Positions 41,050 to 46,263 of a DNA stretch of 46,263 bases are shown here, in pieces. The position numbers and the translations under genes are program-made. Each line of letters opens with the position of its first letter. Within the stretch, counting starts at the first letter, position 1. Location: positions 1 through 46,263 of the forward strand of contig JAABVD010000004.1 in assembly GCA_014529615.1 (NCBI GenBank), read 5' to 3'. Origin of the DNA: Opitutia bacterium (GTDB lineage Bacteria; Verrucomicrobiota; Verrucomicrobiia; Opitutales; UBA2995). The notes under the pieces are model-generated. The model saw only the letters and a program-made list of their open reading frames with translations, was not told the DNA's origin and made no database searches.

Positions 41050-41928
41050 TTACCAGAGAGTTTCCGGATAGGTTCCGCGGGCGATCAGGTCACCCAGCTT
41101 GGCTGCCGCTTGGGATGTGTCCTCAGGGTAGGTCAGCCCCAACCACGATTCCCCTGACTGTATCAACTCTACCGTGGCGCCCCGCTCCCCGATCCATTGG
41201 AATACCGCAGTGGGCAGGTAAAATTCCTCCTTCTGCGGGTCGGTTAGGGCGCCGAGGAATTGTTCGAACTTTTCCCGCAGGAAAGGCAAAAAATCCAGGC
41301 CAAATCCCCAGAGATTGAGCGAAACGATGGCATCGGGAGCCAGGTGGCGAGCCTCCCCCTCAAAGGATCCGACAATTCCCTGATCGGTCCGGGAAATGTG
41401 GGTGTGCTCCTCGATTCGGATCAGGAAATTGTCTTTGCAGGTTTCACATACAGCGCGTGAGACGCCGCCATGGGGAGAGAGCGTCTTTTCCAGTTCAAAT
41501 CCGATGTTGACCCCGGATTTCCCTGTCATTCCGGCCAGGCTTTGGGCCAGGAGCTGAAAAGATGAGGGTCCGTAAAAATCATCCGCATTGATCACCCCCA
41601 TGGGCCCATTGATATGATGGGCTGCGCTGAGGAGGGCATGGCCCGTTCCCAAAGGTTTATCCCGGGTCACAGGGGCAGGCTGCATGGATTGAAAGGCGAA
41701 CTCGACTGCGATGCGGTCTTCAAACCTCCGGGTAATGCGTTGGCGAAAGCCCGGTTCCATTTCTTTGCGGATAACTAGGACCACCTTTCCGAATCCCGCC
41801 CGGATGGCGTCGTAAACCGAATAGTCGAGCAACACTTCCCCGGAGGGTCCCAGACCTTCCATTTGTTTGACCCCGCCATAGCGGCTGCCCATTCCTGCGG
41901 CTAAAACAACCAGGGTTAAATCGCTCAT
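41050..41928 (-). CDS. NDP-sugar/nucleotidyltransferase-family protein
   Basis: MSDLTLVVLAAGMGSRYGGVKQMEGLGPSGEVLLDYSVYDAIRAGFGKVVLVIRKE; start chosen at 41928. Confidence 0.85.
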   Translation of the reverse strand: MSDLTLVVLAAGMGSRYGGVKQMEGLGPSGEVLLDYSVYDAIRAGFGKVVLVIRKEMEPGFRQRITRRFEDRIAVEFAFQSMQPAPVTRDKPLGTGHALLSAAHHINGPMGVINADDFYGPSSFQLLAQSLAGMTGKSGVNIGFELEKTLSPHGGVSRAVCETCKDNFLIRIEEHTHISRTDQGIVGSFEGEARHLAPDAIVSLNLWGFGLDFLPFLREKFEQFLGALTDPQKEEFYLPTAVFQWIGERGATVELIQSGESWLGLTYPEDTSQAAAKLGDLIARGTYPETLW

Positions 41929-42009
41929 AAAAGAGATAATCGGACCCAGCATTTGGAACCCCTTCCCTTTCGTCCAGTCCGGAATCGATGAGGAATTTGG
42001 AATGTTAAA

Positions 42010-42044
42010 CCACAAAAAGCACAGAAGACTCAAAATTCCCAATT
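42010..42044 (+). repeat. Dispersed A-rich intergenic repeat, copy 2
   Basis: CCACAAAAAGCACAGAAGACTCAAAATTCCCAATTC-like block, matches 38270-38305. Confidence 0.7.
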
Positions 42045-42215
42045 CTCCCTCCCCCTCTCTATGCCTTCGTGCCTTTTCTTTCCCAATTCCCAATTCTTCC
42101 TCCGTCGGCACTTCAGAATCTCATGAACTCTATTCTTGGTAATCCTCAGCAGGGGTTTATAGGATTGCCACTTGTCCGGGCAATTTACTCAAAATAACCC
42201 CCTAGCTATATTTTC

Positions 42216-43379
42216 ATGGCGACCTCATCCCATTTTAAAACTCGGATTTTCAGCCTCTTATTAGCCTTGTATTTGCTTTCCAGCATGCCGAAGCCGGTAG
42301 GGGGAGAGGATTCCATCCGCTACAAGTACGAAGATTACCAAGAGGACGACGACCGGATTCGGGTGAGAGCCCATTACATCAGCGCCGATAAGGATCTCAG
42401 CCCGAGCACTCGTTTGGGCGTGGTGGGGCTGATCGATACCATAACCGGGACTACACCCACGGGGGAACTGCCGGAGGCCGGGGCCGATCGCGTTCCCATG
42501 GGGGATTTGGTCGATGAGCGCCGCTCCATTATTCTGAATCTCGATCACCAGTTGAAGGACCACGCTTTCACCTTCGAGTTGAATTATAGCAATGAAAGCG
42601 ATTATTTGTCGGAGGGTGGGGCCCTTACCTATCGACGCTACCTCAACAAAAAAAACACCACCATCGAGTTGGGCTACTCCTCGCTCCAAGATGAACTCAG
42701 CGCCCCGACTCTTCCTGAGAAGGAACGCAAGGACAGCGAGGATGTTCTCATTGGGATTACCCAGATACTGGATCCCGCCACCGTTTGGTCGGCCGATTTG
42801 ACCTACGGCCGGGAGGATGGCTACCTGGCCGATCCCTACAAGGTAGTGGAAAAAGACATCGAACTCATTTCCGATTTCTTTCTCGCCATCACCTTTCCGG
42901 AAAACCGGCCCCGCTCACGCCAAAAATGGATTTTTTACACCGATATTTTACGGGATTTTGAGAAACTGAAAGGCAGCTTGCAAACCTCCTACCGTTATTT
43001 TTCCGATGACGCCGATCTGGACGCCCACACCTTTTCCCTGCAGTGGTTTCAAAAAATCTCCGACCAGATCATCCTCGAACCCTTAATGCGCTACTATAAG
43101 CAGTCGGCCGCCAACTATTACCACCACGACCTCAACCTCACCGGTATCCTTCCCGATCGCAATACGATCGGCCACGCGCCCTATTTCTCTTCCGATCACC
43201 GCCTTTCCAAAATGGAAACCTACACTTGGGGAGCGAAGCTGGTTTATTTTTTTTCGCAAGATCTGGAATTCAATTTCAAGATCCAACGCTACGAGATGAC
43301 GGGACTGGATCCCCTGACCCATCCCAGTGTTTACAGTGACGCCGATATCCTTACGGTGGGGGGACGTTGGTTCTTCTAA
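42216..43379 (+). CDS. DUF3570-family predicted outer-membrane beta-barrel protein with DTITGTT motif
   Basis: Signal peptide; EDSIRYKYEDYQEDDDRIRVRAHYISADKDLSPSTRLGVVGLIDTITGTTPTGELPEAG; alternating beta-strand-like sequence; ends WFF. Confidence 0.8.
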   Translation: MATSSHFKTRIFSLLLALYLLSSMPKPVGGEDSIRYKYEDYQEDDDRIRVRAHYISADKDLSPSTRLGVVGLIDTITGTTPTGELPEAGADRVPMGDLVDERRSIILNLDHQLKDHAFTFELNYSNESDYLSEGGALTYRRYLNKKNTTIELGYSSLQDELSAPTLPEKERKDSEDVLIGITQILDPATVWSADLTYGREDGYLADPYKVVEKDIELISDFFLAITFPENRPRSRQKWIFYTDILRDFEKLKGSLQTSYRYFSDDADLDAHTFSLQWFQKISDQIILEPLMRYYKQSAANYYHHDLNLTGILPDRNTIGHAPYFSSDHRLSKMETYTWGAKLVYFFSQDLEFNFKIQRYEMTGLDPLTHPSVYSDADILTVGGRWFF

Positions 43380-44359
43380 TGTCCGATTTTCTCCAGTTGA
43401 ACGTATCGAGAGTGGCGACCAGTGATTTGGCCCGGGGGCTGTTCCGGGTGGAATTCAGGGCCATGGGCACAACCTGCGAAATCCAGTTTCAATGCAACGA
43501 TGAGGGGGTAGCGGGTAACTTCAAGGAAGCGGCCCTGGATTGGGTGCGCAATTTTGAAGCCACCTATACGCGATTCGAGGATTCCAGCCTGGTCAGCCGT
43601 ATCAACCGTGCCGCCGGAAGGGACTGGGTGGCTATCGACCCCGAGACGGAAGCCCTTTTTGACCTTTGCGACCGGTTTCACTTTATTACCCGAGGCCTCT
43701 TCGATCCCACCAACTTGCCCATAATCGAACTCTGGGACTACAAGGCCAGGCATCCGCGGATTCCCACTGATGAAGAAATTGGGAGAGCCAAGGACCTTGT
43801 CGGATGGGACAAGGTGAAGCGAAAGCCCGGTAGGGTTTACTTGGAAAAAGTCGGAATGGGAATCGATTTGGGGGGTATCGGAAAGGAGTACGCGGTGGAT
43901 AGCGTTGCCCTGTTGGCTCGGGACTTCGGGATTGGCGACGTACTGATAAATTTTGGTGGGGACGTGGCCGCACTGGGGCATCCCCCCGGCTACACCCATT
44001 GGCATATCGGCATGGAGGATCCCGGGAATCCGGGGAAGTGTTGGGGAAGTTTGGCCCTGAATGACCTCTGTGTAGCCAGTTCGGGGGACTACCGTCGATT
44101 CTTCGACCTCAACGGCAAGCGTTACGGGCACATCGTCGACCACCGTAAAGGCTATCCCATCGCCAACAAGGTGCAACATGTCACCGTAGTTGCAGGCACA
44201 TGCACGGAGTCGGGTATCCTTGCTACTGCCGCCTGCCTCTTGGGCGAGGAAGAGGGCATGGAGTTGATAAACCGGTTTTTTGGAGCGGAGGGATGCCTCC
44301 ACACGAAATTCAAACGAATAGATTCGCATGGAATATATCATTATATGGTCTCGGATTAG
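43379..44359 (+). CDS. apbE: FAD:protein FMN transferase (ApbE family)
   Basis: FRAMGTTCEIQF...GIDLGGIGKEYAVDSVALLARDFGIGDVLINFGGDVAALG...HIVDHRKGYPI; TAATG overlap with the upstream gene. Confidence 0.93.
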   Translation: MSDFLQLNVSRVATSDLARGLFRVEFRAMGTTCEIQFQCNDEGVAGNFKEAALDWVRNFEATYTRFEDSSLVSRINRAAGRDWVAIDPETEALFDLCDRFHFITRGLFDPTNLPIIELWDYKARHPRIPTDEEIGRAKDLVGWDKVKRKPGRVYLEKVGMGIDLGGIGKEYAVDSVALLARDFGIGDVLINFGGDVAALGHPPGYTHWHIGMEDPGNPGKCWGSLALNDLCVASSGDYRRFFDLNGKRYGHIVDHRKGYPIANKVQHVTVVAGTCTESGILATAACLLGEEEGMELINRFFGAEGCLHTKFKRIDSHGIYHYMVSD

Positions 44360-44849
44360 ATCCTTGGTCCTGGCCCTGCTGGTCGTGTTTTCAGTCATCG
44401 GTCAGCATGAGGCTGCGGCAAAGGTGGTAGAGGGAGACATGTTTCCCGATTTGAGCAATTTCGAGTTCGATGGAGAAGTGCCCGAAATTGAGGGAAAAGT
44501 CGTATTGGTCGATTTTTGGGCCTCGTGGTGCGCCCCCTGTAAAGCTTCCTTTCCCGCCATGGAACGGTTCTACCAGGAGTTCAAGGACCGGGGTTTCGAA
44601 ATTATTGCCGTCAGCGTGGACGACAGCGCCTCGGCTTATGCCCGGTTTGCAAAAAGTTCGGGAGCCACTTTTCCCATATTGCGCGATTTGGGAAAAAAAC
44701 TGGTGGCCACCTGTGCCATAGAAGCCATGCCCACCTCTTTTATGCTGGATAAATCGGGCCGAGTGCACGCCGTGCACCAGGGTTATTCGGGAAAAAAGAC
44801 GGACGAACAATATAGAAAGGAAATCCTGGCCCTGTTGGCCGAGGATTGA
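44328..44849 (+). CDS. TlpA/ResA-like thioredoxin-fold protein
   Basis: N-terminal signal/TM; VLVDFWASWCAPCKASFPAMERFYQEF; 32-nt overlap with apbE. Confidence 0.92.
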   Translation: MEYIIIWSRIRSLVLALLVVFSVIGQHEAAAKVVEGDMFPDLSNFEFDGEVPEIEGKVVLVDFWASWCAPCKASFPAMERFYQEFKDRGFEIIAVSVDDSASAYARFAKSSGATFPILRDLGKKLVATCAIEAMPTSFMLDKSGRVHAVHQGYSGKKTDEQYRKEILALLAED

Positions 44850-45070
44850 TGGTGAGGGCAACCCTTCGAATAGGGTGCATTATTGCCTCCGGAATATTTT
44901 TGTGGGGGTGTGGCACGGTGCAACCGTGGGAACGCGGGGCATTGACTCAATACGGTATGACGGCAGACCGGGATCCCCTTGATACCGCCATGGCCGAGCA
45001 CGTATTTTATACGCGGGAGGCAGCACATGGGGGCGGCAGCATTGGAGGTGGCGGTTGCGGATGCAATTGA
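44849..45070 (+). CDS. DUF4266-family lipoprotein with C-terminal GGGGCGCN
   Basis: Lipobox LWGC; VQPWERGALTQYGMTADRDPLDTAMAEHVFYTREAAHGGGSIGGGGCGCN; TGATG overlap with tlpA-like gene. Confidence 0.85.
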   Translation: MVRATLRIGCIIASGIFLWGCGTVQPWERGALTQYGMTADRDPLDTAMAEHVFYTREAAHGGGSIGGGGCGCN

Positions 45071-45105
45071 TCAGTTGGTGAATTCATTGAAGTGTGGTTT
45101 TCAGC

Positions 45106-45160
45106 TGTAGGAGCGGCTTTACGCCGCGATTGCGGTGAGGCTGTCTCGTGGGACCGCGAC
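45106..45160. repeat. REP-like GC-rich palindromic sequence
   Basis: GTAGGAGCGGCTTTACGCCGCGATTGCGGTGAGG...GGGACCGCGAC; stems GCGGC/GCCGC and GCGGT/ACCGC. Confidence 0.6.
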
Positions 45161-45255
45161 TAGCCCGCATATCTCACAAAATTCGTAGTGAACGAAGGTC
45201 GAACGTTGGTGCGGGTTTCTGAGCGCAGTAAAAGATTTGCGAGAAATGCGGGCTA
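45161..45255. mobile_element. MITE-like 95-bp element with about 20-bp terminal inverted repeats
   Basis: TAGCCCGCATATCTCACAAA ... TTTGCGAGAAATGCGGGCTA; arms match at 18/20 positions. Confidence 0.55.
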
Positions 45256-46176
45256 AGTCAAACCCCAGTATCGACGTGCCTCCCGGACATCGAGGGCGAT
45301 CTGTTTTCTCAAGGATTCGACACCCTCAAACGTTTTTTCCGTTCGGAGAAAGTGATGCCAGCGGACCTTGAGCCGGGACCCGTGGGTAAAGGGGCATTGG
45401 CGAAGGGCGTGGACTTCCAGAATGGGTTCCGTCGTCTTTTCCACCGTGGGTCTGAGACCAAAATTGGCCACCCCCGGAAGGGTGATGGTCGCTCCTTCGC
45501 ACTCACCTTCCACCTCCACGCAATATACCCCGTAAGGTGGTTTCAAATCTGAGTTCCAGGGCAGGTTCAGGGTGGGGAAGCCCATTTCCCGGCCCAATTT
45601 GTTCCCTTGGATGGCTGGCCCCAAGGAAAAGTATACATCTCCCAGGAGAGCATTGGCCATTTTCATTTCACCGGCTTTGAGGTGATTGCGTATTCGGGTG
45701 CTGCTGATGGGTTGGCCGTCGTAATTCACGCGTTCAACACTTATGACATGGATTCCGGCCTTTCGGCACGATTGCAAAAGCAATTGCACGTCCCCGGCTC
45801 GCCCCTTTCCAAACCTCCAATTCGATCCCACGTGAATGGAGTTCAAATTGGGTAAAAAAGACTTCAGGTGCCCCACAAAATCGGTCGCTTCTATTGCGGC
45901 GAAGGCCAGGTCGAATTTTTGTTGAATTACGTATTGAACCTTGTGGGAACGCAGAACCTCCACCTTGATTTCAGGGGACATGATCATATGTTCGGGATTG
46001 TCCGGCCGAAACAAGCGACTGGGATGGGGCCAGAAAGTCAGGACTGCGTTAATCCCTTGGGTTGCCTGCGCCAATTGAGTGGCTGTCTCGATCACGGCCT
46101 GGTGCCCCAGGTGCACCCCATCGAACATACCCACCGCGAGATGCAGTGGTTTTGCGGGAAGATCGACTTCATCCAT
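45253..46176 (-). CDS. ribF: Bifunctional riboflavin kinase/FAD synthetase
   Basis: HLAVGMFDGVHLGHQAVIETA, LTFWPHPS, ISSTRIRNHLKAGEMKMANALLGDVYFSLG, GREMGFPTLNL, PPYGVYCVEVE; start set at 46176. Confidence 0.95.
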   Translation of the reverse strand: MDEVDLPAKPLHLAVGMFDGVHLGHQAVIETATQLAQATQGINAVLTFWPHPSRLFRPDNPEHMIMSPEIKVEVLRSHKVQYVIQQKFDLAFAAIEATDFVGHLKSFLPNLNSIHVGSNWRFGKGRAGDVQLLLQSCRKAGIHVISVERVNYDGQPISSTRIRNHLKAGEMKMANALLGDVYFSLGPAIQGNKLGREMGFPTLNLPWNSDLKPPYGVYCVEVEGECEGATITLPGVANFGLRPTVEKTTEPILEVHALRQCPFTHGSRLKVRWHHFLRTEKTFEGVESLRKQIALDVREARRYWGLT

Positions 46177-46263
46177 CCGCAATGGAAGACTGGGGGGGAA
46201 AGGGCTCACAAATGAGTATAAGCGATTGGTAAGAGCAAGGGCCAGGGGACCGGGAATCAACAG

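Noticed and set aside
44920-44945. Sigma54 -24/-12 site (TGGCACGGTGCA)
   Set aside because: Inside the DUF4266 coding region and spacing does not fit GG-N10-GC.

Overview
The window is a bacterial chromosomal segment, most likely Verrucomicrobiota/Opitutae-like judging by gene content and protein style (inference only). About 1-23.9 kb is a nearly continuous rpoB(C-terminal part)-rpoC-str-S10-spc-alpha locus: rpsL, rpsG, fusA, rpsJ through rplQ, with secY, map and rpoA. It is followed by a small zinc-ribbon gene, guaA, a LolA-like secreted protein, hisDCBH, citrate synthase, a PAS histidine kinase with an NtrC-type regulator, a PBP-like secreted protein, and a Gly-Lys-Thr tRNA cluster. About 36.0-42.2 kb is a repeat-rich accessory segment with a DUF234-type ATPase, a sulfatase, a VapBC-like toxin-antitoxin pair and a sugar nucleotidyltransferase. 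The right end holds a tightly coupled four-gene cassette DUF3570-ApbE-TlpA-DUF4266, next to convergent ribF (FAD synthesis). The strongest candidate for an undescribed system is this cassette. The DUF3570 protein carries DTITGTT, which resembles the ApbE flavinylation motif (D-x-x-[ST]-G-[AT]-T), and the DUF4266 lipoprotein ends in GGGGCGCN. Other notable points: an exported small protein gene between rpsS and rplV; an 80-residue charged extension on S11; an in-frame amber codon in rpoB; no canonical SecY start codon at the expected position; inverted dispersed repeats around two tRNA genes; and a MITE-like inverted-repeat element whose terminus supplies the ribF stop codon. All family names come from reading the translations. 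No database search was run.
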